Positions 54,539-63,726 of a stretch of 64,000 bases of DNA are shown here, in pieces. The notes beneath the pieces were generated by a model. That model saw only the letters and a list, made by a program, of their open reading frames with translations. It searched no databases and was not told the origin of the DNA. Both the position numbers and the translations under genes were made by a program. The DNA lies in assembly GCF_000250985.1 (NCBI RefSeq), contig NW_013524651.1:1-64000 (forward strand). The letters run 5' to 3'. This DNA comes from Nematocida parisii ERTm1 (lineage: Eukaryota; Microsporidia). Each line of letters starts with the position of its first letter. The stretch's first letter is position 1.

Positions 54539-54689
54539 CACTAAAAAGGTTATGATTAATCCAGACATAGGAGAGGTGTACAAAGACACAAAAGCAAGTA
54601 TCCAGAGAGGTGCTTTATAAGAGTTTACAAGAATGGATAAATAAGATTAAACTCATGGATGATAGAATAAGAAGGGGGTGAAAATATAT

Positions 54690-55225
54690 ATTTCATGGGC
54701 ACCAGCAAGTGTAAAGTTTCTTAGAAAAGATTAACTATACAAGAAGGCATATTTATAATTCTCTAAACTTAAAGCGCCCTAAATGAGTTCACGAGTAATG
54801 GAAGGAAGTTTGCCTGAACAGGAAGACACCAGCAAGCCTTTGAGAATTTAAGTGTAGATGTAAGTAAGATTGTTACAGCTACTATACTGAAGTTAAAGAA
54901 GAAGTTTAATTTAGAAGCAGCCGCATCGAATGCCGATGTAGGCGCCGTATTGAGCCAGAAGGATAATATTATAGGTTTTTTCACCCAGATTGATTCTAAC
55001 ACAGCAGAGGTACAGGATTATAAAGAATTGTATGCAATGGCATGTGCAATGGAAGGATTTAAACAATACTTATTATGAGACAAGTTGATATTAATACGGG
55101 TTATAAGGCAATAGAAGTACTCTGCACAAAAGTACAGAGCATTTAGCAGTGAGAAGGTTACGTGAAGGATGCAAATGTTAGAGAGCTTTCAGTTTACTCC
55201 AAAATATAGGAGAAGATGTGATTCT
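54690..55225 (+). pseudogene. Decayed Ty3/gypsy pol fragment (RT connection and RNase H)
   Basis: Read on the + strand in shifting frames. From 54693, WAPASVKFLRKINYTRRHI matches the gypsy W-P-s-v-k-lR-fl-nYyRrfI block after the RT thumb. Near 54810 come QQAFENL and then, after an in-frame TGA where Trp is expected, the RNase H start. That segment reads NLEAAASNADVGAVLSQKD, then IIGFFTQ, YKELYAMACAMEGFKQYLL, matching le-tDAS-giGAVLsQ and kELyAm. The catalytic Asp of DAS is Ala here. Near 55185, ESFQFTPKYR matches the lqeF-f-i-Y-pG block. Protease, the RT palm and integrase are absent. Clearly dead. Confidence 0.8.
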
Positions 55226-55845
55226 AATTTTCGGGATATATCACTGTCTATTTAGGACTATGTTATACAGATAGAAACGATGTCTCTTTATGAGCACGGT
55301 GTTCTTCTAGAAATAATGTATAAATTATTTATATAAAAACATATGGCTGGTTGGTGTTTATTTAGTCAGATAACAACTGTCTACTCATAGAATTCAGAAG
55401 GTTTACATCGTATAATATCAGTCAAAAGTGTAGGCTGCATGTTATCGAATCACAACACTACATACTACAACATATCAAGTAATTTACTAAATCAGTGCAA
55501 TGTGCCATGGTTAATATTATTTAAGTTAATCCGCATTGCTTGGAGAATATATATCTAAATATATATGTTTTCTTTTAGAAAACTAGATAATGGTTTTTAT
55601 TTTAAAAGAAGATTTCATAGCTTAGAAGGCATAGAACGCATTAAATGAGCATCCAAATTATTTTATGCAAGACATAAATAATATTTATTTTTAATAAGTT
55701 GTGGCTAGCTTCCATTAACTTTTATTTATTAGATGCGCACTAGCAGTAATAAGTGAAATCACATCAGGAAATTTATAAAAATAAACAGTTCCTATACATT
55801 TTAATGCACTATGACAATCTCGTGTTTGACTATGAAGAGTAAAGC
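55226..55845. other. AT-rich intergenic beyond the retroelement
   Basis: About 600 bases, no gene. I see no copy of the 5' flank of the Gag gene, so no LTR pair can be claimed. Confidence 0.5.
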
Positions 55846-57306
55846 TTAGAAATAGAGAGCTCTTCCCAAAAAGTTTTCTTCATTTGGGTTATACACAGAC
55901 GGCAGTTCTTGCGTGTACTGCATTGTCCATCTTCTGACCTGTCTATCGGGAATATTCACATTTTCAACGACCCACATAACAAGAGATAGCTTTGAGGGGG
56001 AAAAAAGGCTGATGGGAATGCTATCAAGAATTGAAAGCACGCGAATCACGGATGTGCAATGCTTATTCACATTATCCCTGGGCTGTATTTCTAGCAGCTC
56101 TAAAATACGAGAGCTATCTTTTTCAACTATTTTTTTGACTCCAAGCAAATCGCTTTCAGATAAAATATCACACAGCACTGCAAGGCCTTCAATTGCCAGA
56201 ACTCTTTCTCTCCACAAATCAGCCTTTTTCTTCTCTTTTGTCTCCTTAGTAATAGTTAGCGCCCTGGATAAAAAATATTTGGCTGTGTATGAAGAAAGTC
56301 TTTGCGCTGCAACCAGAGAAGTTCCTCTAATTTCAGCACTTCCGCACTGTTTTGATGCTCTAACTAGCTCTAAATAGCTCTTAAAAAGTTGCGACTCCGC
56401 TTCGTCTACAGTGTTCTGTATAGCAGAGTAAAACATAGCAGTAAGACAGAATAAAATCTCTTTTTCGTACGTAGGCACTTCTATGTTATTTACTAAATTA
56501 TTCAAATGCCATATGGTTGCAGATTCTATTTCTTTTAAGTCGCTCTGATTTTCACACCAATTCACAAGGGACTTGTGAAATATCTCGTACTCATCCTGGA
56601 ATGAAAAGACTCTTCTATACGCATCCGTGGTTGATTCTGGGAAGGCACAAAAATACTTTGGCATAAAATATGCAGGATCTCTTCTGTGCACAAGAATAGT
56701 TGTTTTGTTGTAGATGGACTCTTCTACTGCAATTCTGTAAGGCGTACTATCTGTCTTTCTTTTTTCCTTTTTTTCTACTTTCTCAGATATGCTGCTTTCA
56801 CTTTCTATCTTACTAAATATACTAGAATAGAACTTAAGCAGACTTGGGCCACACCAAAGATTAATTAGTATGAAAATGCCACACCTCTCCATTGCATCAA
56901 CAACTGCCTCCTTCCTCTCTAAAGGAATGCTTTCCATAATCCCAGCCAATGACTCAAGAATTTCTAATGTATGCTCAGGCATTTTCCTGTCATCTGAGTC
57001 ACTTGCTGCCTCTGCGTCTATTTTTATCATTTCTGAGACTCTGAACATAAATCTAATGCTGCTGATTAAATATGAAATGCTTCTTTTTTCTTCTTCAGAC
57101 TCTAAGTTACTCCGTAGCAGGCGCATGCAAAGGGCTTTAGAAGGAGTAAGTGCTTTTTTGCTTTCTATTATATTAACAAGTATTTCAGAAGGAATACTCA
57201 ATTTTTCCTTTACACATTTCTTCAAAAGGCTAAACAGCGACTCTAAGTCATTCTCTAGGCCATCAACTATCTTTTTAGTAAGAGAGTAAGACTGGTCATT
57301 TTCCAT
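55846..57306 (-). CDS. Unknown helical protein
   Basis: A 486-residue protein without recognised domains. It is helical throughout, in HEAT- or ARM-like hairpins (LTPSKALCMRLLRSNLE, ILESLAGIMESIPLERKEAV, ALTITKETKEKKKADLW), with an acidic N-terminus and a short Lys/Glu spacer near residue 185. No signal peptide or membrane span. Candidates would be a scaffold, adaptor or nuclear transport protein, none supported by a specific motif. The start follows a TATTTT-type leader (TAAAATATTTACG). Confidence 0.7.
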   Translation of the reverse strand: MENDQSYSLTKKIVDGLENDLESLFSLLKKCVKEKLSIPSEILVNIIESKKALTPSKALCMRLLRSNLESEEEKRSISYLISSIRFMFRVSEMIKIDAEAASDSDDRKMPEHTLEILESLAGIMESIPLERKEAVVDAMERCGIFILINLWCGPSLLKFYSSIFSKIESESSISEKVEKKEKRKTDSTPYRIAVEESIYNKTTILVHRRDPAYFMPKYFCAFPESTTDAYRRVFSFQDEYEIFHKSLVNWCENQSDLKEIESATIWHLNNLVNNIEVPTYEKEILFCLTAMFYSAIQNTVDEAESQLFKSYLELVRASKQCGSAEIRGTSLVAAQRLSSYTAKYFLSRALTITKETKEKKKADLWRERVLAIEGLAVLCDILSESDLLGVKKIVEKDSSRILELLEIQPRDNVNKHCTSVIRVLSILDSIPISLFSPSKLSLVMWVVENVNIPDRQVRRWTMQYTQELPSVYNPNEENFLGRALYF

Positions 57307-57916
57307 CGTAAATATTTTATTTTACAGTAAAATAGAAATTTCGGACAAAAATCCCTAGAATAAAAGAATACATTGCCTTTAGCATATCGATTACAGTTTT
57401 ATCATATTTACTAGTGTGTTTTTCGTTTATTGTTTGTTTCAATTAGAATATACACAGCAATTTGTTTATATTACGATATAGCCCAAAATTATAAAAATAT
57501 TTGCTTTATTTAAGCTGTGCAGCATTTAGCTATGCATTCTACTCTATCCAGTAATGAACAGACAAAATTATAAATATTCTGATCTATACCTATACATTAA
57601 CTGATGCGCAAGTATTTTGATATTTCTATTTTTCTTATGTTTATGCTTATCCCCTAAATTATACAAAATATATTCTATTATCTCGGGGCATTGCAGGCAT
57701 TTATAACGTTGGCCGTATTTTCATGTCACATGCTATCTATTCACGTATATTTTATGTGAGTTCTTTTGTTTTCTGCCTTCCCTCTTGTTATGGTGGCGTA
57801 CAATAAAAATTCTGTCTCTTTGTTTGGTTGAAATTTCTACCGGTATATGCCCTTTTCTTTTCTGTACTTGCCCGACTGGGGGCATGCTATGCCAATTGGT
57901 TCAGCAATATCTTAGA

Positions 57917-57925
57917 TTCCCGCGC
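57917..57925. promoter_or_regulatory. E2F-like site TTCCCGCGC upstream of RNR2
   Basis: TTCCCGCGC, 67 bases before the RNR2 ATG. It resembles the E2F/DP consensus TTTCCCGC and overlaps an MBF-like CGCG core. Embedded in AT-rich DNA, so it stands out. Confidence 0.5.
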
Positions 57926-57949
57926 ATTTTATATTTTAGCGGACTTTTA

Positions 57950-57961
57950 CCCGCCGGCGGG
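57950..57961. promoter_or_regulatory. Perfect 12-base palindrome CCCGCCGGCGGG upstream of RNR2
   Basis: An all-G+C palindrome 31-42 bases before the ATG, flanked by T- and A-runs (TTTTA and ATTTTAAAA). Each half contains GGCGGG, as in half of an E2F-type site. A probable operator or activator site. Confidence 0.6.
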
Positions 57962-57991
57962 ATTTTAAAACTATAAATAGAAAATGAAAAT

Positions 57992-59032
57992 ATGAGAAAT
58001 ATGCAAGAAAGCACAATACAAAACACACCAAGACAAGCAGAAAAAACAGTAGCCAGAAGTAACACAGAAGAAGTGTATGAGCCAATCCTGCAGGAGTCAA
58101 ACAATAGATTTGTTATTTTCCCAATAGAGCATCATGATATTTGGGCAATGTATAAAGATGCAGTGGCAGTGTTCTGGACTGCAGAAGAAGTTGACTTGTC
58201 AAATGACCAAGCCGACTGGGAAAAGCTAAATGCAAATGAGAGACACTTTATTTCCTATGTACTTGCATTCTTTGCTGCCTCAGATGGAATTGTAAATGAA
58301 AACTTAGTTGAAAGGTTTGCTTCAGAAGTTCAAATAAGCGAGGCAAGATGTTTCTACGGATTCCAAATTATGATAGAAAACATACATGCAGAGATGTACA
58401 GCTTACTAATAGACACCTACATAAAGGATACTGCAGAAAAGAACTTCTTATTCCAGGCAATGGAGAATATTCCTGTAATAAAAAAGAAGGCAGACTGGGC
58501 CCTTAGATGGATATCAGACAAGGAGTCTAGCTTTGCAGACAGACTAGTTGCTTTTGCATGTGTAGAGGGAATATTCTTCTCTGGATCCTTTGCATCAATT
58601 TTCTGGCTTAAGAAGAGAGGACTTATGCCAGGGCTTACTTTCTCTAACGAGCTGATCAGCAGAGATGAAGGACTTCACTGTGACTTTGCCTGTCTTTTAC
58701 ATTCCCACCTCATAAACAAGTGTAAGAATATCAAGAAAATAGTTTTAGAGGCTGTTGAGATTGAAAAAGAGTTTTTAACTGATGCACTTCCTGTTTCTTT
58801 AATAGGTATCAACTCAGACTCCATGTGCCAGTACATTGAGTTTGTCGCAGATCGGTTACTAATTGCCCTAAATGAAGAAAAGGTCTACAACACACCAAAC
58901 CCATTCGATTTTATGGAGCTAATTTCACTGCGAAGAAAAGCAAATTTCTTTGAGATGCGTGTGGGCGAGTATAAAAGAGCATCTGTTGGGGCACCACAAG
59001 CTCAGGGATTTGCCATGGATGATGATTTCTAA
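57992..59032 (+). CDS. RNR2: Ribonucleotide reductase small subunit (class Ia R2)
   Basis: Holds the di-iron tyrosyl radical that starts reduction of ribonucleotides to deoxyribonucleotides in the cytosol. The family blocks are intact. D98 lies in [14 protein letters not shown]129 and H132 in IENIHAE, and the radical Tyr136 follows. [20 protein letters not shown] and [11 protein letters not shown] supply the remaining iron ligands. The C-terminus FAMDDDF is the peptide that docks on the large subunit. At 346 residues it is shorter than yeast Rnr2 (399), mainly at the N-terminus. Two G+C-rich promoter elements upstream suggest cell-cycle control. Confidence 0.97.
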   Translation: MRNMQESTIQNTPRQAEKTVARSNTEEVYEPILQESNNRFVIFPIEHHDIWAMYKDAVAVFWTAEEVDLSNDQADWEKLNANERHFISYVLAFFAASDGIVNENLVERFASEVQISEARCFYGFQIMIENIHAEMYSLLIDTYIKDTAEKNFLFQAMENIPVIKKKADWALRWISDKESSFADRLVAFACVEGIFFSGSFASIFWLKKRGLMPGLTFSNELISRDEGLHCDFACLLHSHLINKCKNIKKIVLEAVEIEKEFLTDALPVSLIGINSDSMCQYIEFVADRLLIALNEEKVYNTPNPFDFMELISLRRKANFFEMRVGEYKRASVGAPQAQGFAMDDDF

Positions 59033-59471
59033 TATGGGGATGCTACAATCGCTACCACAATAACAATTCTACCCTAAATATCTATCTAAATATTCAAATA
59101 AATCTATTCATTAAATCCGCTACTTTTCTTTAAATAATATACAAACAGTATTTATACACAGTTTTCCATTAATAATAGAACGCAGGCAATAGATGTTTGT
59201 TTCTCTTAAAGGGAATTGTGTAATTTTCAGGCTGTGTTTGTACTATATAGTTGTTTCTGTTTCTTAGTAATTGCCATGTGGTTAGCCGACTTCTCATTTA
59301 TTATTCTTTGATCCTGAATCCTTATAATATAACCACAGATCTTATATTGGGTTGAAAATTTTACTAATTATGCTTTAGTTTTTTCTAGAATGCATTAGTT
59401 ATATCAATACAAAAAGACTAATAAACAGTATTCTTTGTTTTAACTAGTTTTTATTAATGTTTATGATATAT
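59033..59471. other. AT-rich intergenic, no gene seen
   Basis: About 440 bases between the convergent RNR2 and trehalase genes. Confidence 0.5.
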
Positions 59472-61472
59472 TTACTTAAAATTATTATCAAATATATAGT
59501 ATATCCACTGGGCTACCCCAATACTCCAGCCAAATCCTTTCTGCACCTTATACTCGCCAGTGTTCTTGGCTTCATACTCTATCTTCTCTGGAAGATTGCC
59601 GTGCGCTATGTAATACTCATTCATTTTGGCCATATAGCTCTGTGCTGTGCGCTGTGCAAGATCTATATTATTTGATCTAATCAAATATTCTATTGTTAGA
59701 TGCACCAGAGGCGGCCATACGTTTTTGCCATCCCATTGGTCTTTTATTTCATTCTGATGTATTAGCGCGGCCTCTGCAGTTTTTTGAAGCATGCCGCATA
59801 GGCTGTCTTGTGCACTTTCTTCTGTATATTCTCTCGTGCTTGTACATGGTAGCATAACATCTTCTGATATCCAAATATTTTTCGCATTTCTGCTAAGAAT
59901 GTGATTATTTGGATCATTTACTATGCCCATATACAGCGGATGTAGGTCACTATGGTAGAATACACTGTCTTCTCTTTTCTTATAATGGTAGTCGTTTTCT
60001 TTTTCCATTAATATTAAATCTCTCCATCTTGTGTGCTCTGCATCCCACATTAAATCATCAATGCATGAAGACAAGCTGTTTGCAAGATTTTTCCAGTATA
60101 TATTCTGTTCAACACTTTTGTACTCATTAATATTGTATATTTCTGCTAGAATGTTAAAATTCTTTACAAGTATGCTGTTTAAATCTACTGGTATGACATT
60201 ATGTGTATTTAAAAATCCATACATTTTTGTATCCGTGTTGTATTGTCTCCACCTGCTGGAAAAGTCCCATCCAGACTCAGTGCTAGCTGTTATATGTGTG
60301 TAGTATTCAAATGGCCCGGCGGATTTATTTGTTGTCTGATAGTTTTCATTTGAAATTAAGTCGGGAATAAGCATTTCTACCCTTGGTATGGCTGTCTTGC
60401 TACCATATCGAAACATTCTCCGGCTTTGGCCGCTTTCATCTTTAAACTCAACGCATCTGCTGTCTACCCAGAATTTCATTTCTTTGTAAAGCGCATCTAC
60501 CTTCTCCTTCGTAAGTTGTTTTTCTAAGTCATCCAGGTATGCTGGCTGGTATTCTTTAATCAATGGCTGAGAAACTACTAGGTTCATATAATCTGCACTA
60601 GTCTCTGGGTTTGATTTTTGGCTCGCTGCTCTTGAATGGTTTGATACAATGTCTTTAAGCTTTTTAAACTCATCCATTGAGTCAAGCAGTATTTGTGCAA
60701 AGTATGGGGGCTGCGACCTGTTTATATAGTACCATCGCGTGCCATTTGGAATAAACCCAAATGCATTTATTTGGTCTATGAAGTTACTAGTCATACCATC
60801 AACTGCTTTTTCTTTTCCACTAATAAGCAGTCCTTTTGCCATCCAGAAAAAGTCCCAATAGTAAGCCTCTTGAAACCTTCCTCCCGGCACTACAACATCG
60901 TTTTTCTGTGGTATTTTGCTGTCAAAGTACTCTTTGGGCTCTTTTTCTCTTAGATCCTTTGTCAAGCAGTCCCAAATTTTCTTTATCCCAATGTTCATTT
61001 TTTCATAGCAGTTTATACTTTCATCTGAATCCTCTGTGGGCTTCTGTGCAGAAATAGTATTTTCCGGCAACTTGAAGTAATTAGTGTATAGTTCAAGTAT
61101 TTTATCAGTTTGTTCTGATACATTCTTTTCTTCCATGTCTATATCTTGATGGTATGTCAACACCTGCTCATACGGCCTATTAGATACAAGATCAGGAATG
61201 GTCTTTGGATCCTTCCTTCCCGTATAGAAACATAAATCTACAAATAAATTCCAAATCTCATTGGTTGTCTCAGTTTGGTATATCCTGGGATAGCTTTCAG
61301 ACATGCTTTTTGCTTTTTTATAGAGATGCGTGTGCTCTGACTCTATAAGCGATGATTTAAGTATTTTTTCTGTACTTATTTCGTTCTCTGTGTCTGCGCA
61401 CATTACTAGCCCCCCAAGGCACATCATTGCCATTGGCATATAAAAAAGTTCGGCAAGATAAGCTTTCTTCAT
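59472..61472 (-). CDS. Secreted trehalase, glycoside hydrolase family 37
   Basis: Hydrolyses trehalose to two glucose units. Signature 1 is PGGRFQEAYYWD (residues 196-207). The catalytic acid is D403 in SGWDFSSRW. Signature 2 appears as QWDGKNVWPPL (from 579). The catalytic base is E640 in GEYKVQKGFGW, though the usual run of glycines before GEY is reduced to NTG. A hydrophobic N-terminus (residues 8-26, ELFYMPMAMMCLGGLVMCADT) looks like a signal peptide, so the enzyme probably works outside the cell or in a compartment. In microsporidia, trehalose breakdown is tied to spore swelling at germination, and a secreted form could also use host sugar. 666 residues. Confidence 0.93.
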   Translation of the reverse strand: MKKAYLAELFYMPMAMMCLGGLVMCADTENEISTEKILKSSLIESEHTHLYKKAKSMSESYPRIYQTETTNEIWNLFVDLCFYTGRKDPKTIPDLVSNRPYEQVLTYHQDIDMEEKNVSEQTDKILELYTNYFKLPENTISAQKPTEDSDESINCYEKMNIGIKKIWDCLTKDLREKEPKEYFDSKIPQKNDVVVPGGRFQEAYYWDFFWMAKGLLISGKEKAVDGMTSNFIDQINAFGFIPNGTRWYYINRSQPPYFAQILLDSMDEFKKLKDIVSNHSRAASQKSNPETSADYMNLVVSQPLIKEYQPAYLDDLEKQLTKEKVDALYKEMKFWVDSRCVEFKDESGQSRRMFRYGSKTAIPRVEMLIPDLISNENYQTTNKSAGPFEYYTHITASTESGWDFSSRWRQYNTDTKMYGFLNTHNVIPVDLNSILVKNFNILAEIYNINEYKSVEQNIYWKNLANSLSSCIDDLMWDAEHTRWRDLILMEKENDYHYKKREDSVFYHSDLHPLYMGIVNDPNNHILSRNAKNIWISEDVMLPCTSTREYTEESAQDSLCGMLQKTAEAALIHQNEIKDQWDGKNVWPPLVHLTIEYLIRSNNIDLAQRTAQSYMAKMNEYYIAHGNLPEKIEYEAKNTGEYKVQKGFGWSIGVAQWIYYIFDNNFK

Positions 61473-62421
61473 TTCAGATAATAAATAAACATTATTATAT
61501 AAATAGTTTTCTGCTTTTGATTAGACGTATAATAATTTTTATATGACTGCTCTATATATATAATAGGCGAAATAGACACATTCTCTTTGTGGACCATTAC
61601 TTTTAATTGGTGTGCTTTTAATCTAATTCTCTTTACCATATGTCACTTAATAATTGACAGATTCTTTAATATAAATCAATTCACGCATATATTTTAGTTG
61701 TTTTAAAAATAAGCACTTCTAGTAAATAATTAAGATGTTTATTAAACAATTCTGTCTTAGTACTATAGGAATATAGAGTAGAAATAATTAAAAATATTTT
61801 GAAGTATTTCGGGTTATAATGTATTTATGTGTTTAAGAATAATTAAATGGCTTAATCTGCTTTCTTGCTGTTCTTATAATAAATCTAAATTCTACAATTA
61901 TAAATTTAGAAATAAAATATGTAAACCCTTTACTTTTATTTTATAAATATCTGTTTATTCACTGAGAAATTCCATATTAAATAGAATTAAAAGACATGTA
62001 GTGATTCTTGGATAATAGAAAGAAAATGTTAAAAAGTAAATAGAAAATTACTGCATAAATAGAACAAATATTCATAGGATATTGAAAGAATTGGTTCAAA
62101 TTATTTTGAAGAATTGTCATTTTTACTTATGCTGGCTATTCTATTTCTAGATATTTAAGTTGTAAAATTAGAAAAGTAACTGGTTGTAATATTTCTGGTA
62201 TATATAATTTTATAAAAAATTAATATTATTTAGAATTATAGACTCTCTGTGGTATTTAACACTGCATTTTAATATATTGTGTGTGCTTTGGTAGTGCATA
62301 TATGACGAATAAGCTATGTTGTTTTTATATTGTGTGAATTTTCAGTAAGATAAATTTATCTACATGAAAAATAGTTGGAAATTTAGAAATGTTAACTGGA
62401 ATATCATTTATTTAGGGAAAG
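61473..62421. other. AT-rich intergenic with one motif copy
   Basis: About 950 bases with no gene; exact motif at 61808. Confidence 0.55.
61808..61817. promoter_or_regulatory. ATAACCCGAA motif copy
   Basis: Exact copy 336 bases upstream of the trehalase start. Confidence 0.5.
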
Positions 62422-63624
62422 CTAGTGCAAAGAGATTTTTTTGATTGGGGAGAATTTCTTTCCCAGCACAAATCCACCTGCAAACAGGCTGCATCCCAAA
62501 ACAATCAAACCAAAGATGGGAATATTTCTACTTCTTGGCTCAAGTTCTTCTTTTCTTGACATTTCAGCAAGCTTCGCACTCATATTCTGCACTAGGTAGA
62601 ATAGCTCTTGTCTGTGGGCATCTTCTTCCATTGCATGCTTTTTACTTATTTTCACCATAGCTTTAATCTCATCCCTGATTTCCAGCGTATGTGCACTCTG
62701 GAAGTTTATGAGCTTTTTAATATATACGACATTCTCTGCAACGGGCCTGCTTTGAGGATCCCCTAAAACAACCCGCAGGTACTTTGTAAGATGCTCAATG
62801 CCAGAGATTGTGTGCTGAATTTCTTCATTCGTATGTGGTATTTCATGAGGTAGGCGAGGAGTTGTATCTGCAACCTCGGTGTGGTATGTATCTGGGTCAT
62901 ACTCTTCAGTCTCTTCTCTCTCAAACAAATCAAGTCCTTGCAGGTGAAATCCATTATTTTCAGTGCCTTTGGTGCTTGAGTAATCCGTGGTAAGACCAAA
63001 GTACTTTCCAGAAAGCCGAGATCCTATTTCTGTCATGGAAGTATATCTTACTCTGTCATACAGCATGTTCCGATTTGCATCATAGACCTCTATTTTGAAG
63101 TTCTTTGCTGTAGAGATGATTTTTAAGATAAGATCTGTATGGCCCTTAAAAATAGAAGGATCTGGTGAGTCTTTGAGCTCTGTCTCCTCTGGCTTTAGGT
63201 TTGTGTAGTCATTCTCTCCGTGGTTTACTGAAACTACAATGTCCACAGACTTGCCAATAAATTCTAGCCCAGCCATAACCCCATTAAATCGGCCACTTGC
63301 TCCCTTGAACCCCCCATGCTTTATGGGTTCTTCAGTGTACCAAAAGTATAGCCCTGCAAACTCGGGGTGGAGAAGCTGAGGCGCCTTAAATTTGATCTCC
63401 AGACTCCACTCGTCATGGTCTGCATTTTTGTTTGTTAAATTAAGAATTGACCCAGAGTTGCCATTTCTAAGGATCCATTCGTTGCTTTGCTTTATTCCGT
63501 TGTATAATCTAGCAGAGCTATCCGACATAGTCACAAGATCAAGTTTTGTTTCTATATATTTTCCAAGTGCAGTATCTGCAAGCATTAGCATGCCTATTGT
63601 CATTGCCAACCTGACTTTGTTCAT
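62422..63624 (-). CDS. L-type lectin cargo receptor (EMP47/ERGIC-53-like)
   Basis: A type I membrane lectin of the early secretory pathway. From Met at 63624, residues 1-21 are a signal peptide (MNKVRLAMTIGMLMLADTALG). I prefer this to the ATG at 63675, which adds 17 residues unlike a signal. Residues about 22-235 are the L-type lectin fold: NSGSILNLTNKNADHDEWSL, then KFKAPQ and FAGLYFWYTEEP, then RFNGVMAGLEFIGKSVDIVVS, in the order of the family. The usual Asp and Asn of the calcium/sugar site are only partly recognisable (VNHGENDY). A helical stalk follows, then a membrane span (FGLIVLGCSLFAGGFVLG) and a cytosolic tail KKFSPIKKISLH, lacking a terminal KKXX. 400 residues. AATAAA lies 10 bases after the stop. 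Confidence 0.8.
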   Translation of the reverse strand: MNKVRLAMTIGMLMLADTALGKYIETKLDLVTMSDSSARLYNGIKQSNEWILRNGNSGSILNLTNKNADHDEWSLEIKFKAPQLLHPEFAGLYFWYTEEPIKHGGFKGASGRFNGVMAGLEFIGKSVDIVVSVNHGENDYTNLKPEETELKDSPDPSIFKGHTDLILKIISTAKNFKIEVYDANRNMLYDRVRYTSMTEIGSRLSGKYFGLTTDYSSTKGTENNGFHLQGLDLFEREETEEYDPDTYHTEVADTTPRLPHEIPHTNEEIQHTISGIEHLTKYLRVVLGDPQSRPVAENVVYIKKLINFQSAHTLEIRDEIKAMVKISKKHAMEEDAHRQELFYLVQNMSAKLAEMSRKEELEPRSRNIPIFGLIVLGCSLFAGGFVLGKKFSPIKKISLH

Positions 63625-63726
63625 GTGTTGTTTTTTTACAGATATATTTATACATGCAATCTCCATAGCAAACAATTAGTTTCGTATTGTTTTTGTATAT
63701 ATCTAGACATGACATTGTATTGAAGA

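Larger units (their letters stand above)
57307..57991. other. Divergent promoter region of RNR2
   Basis: About 685 bases. The last 80 contain two G+C-rich elements listed separately; the rest is AT-rich. The + frame 57785-57976 is not a credible gene. Confidence 0.5.

Noticed and set aside
53236-55845. Long terminal repeats flanking the retroelement
   Set aside because: Compared by eye, the 5' and 3' flanks share only short words such as GGTTGGTGT; no direct repeat long enough to be an LTR.
57785-57976. 63-codon + frame overlapping the RNR2 promoter elements
   Set aside because: Cys/Leu/Gly-rich and covers both G+C-rich sites; more simply explained as promoter DNA.
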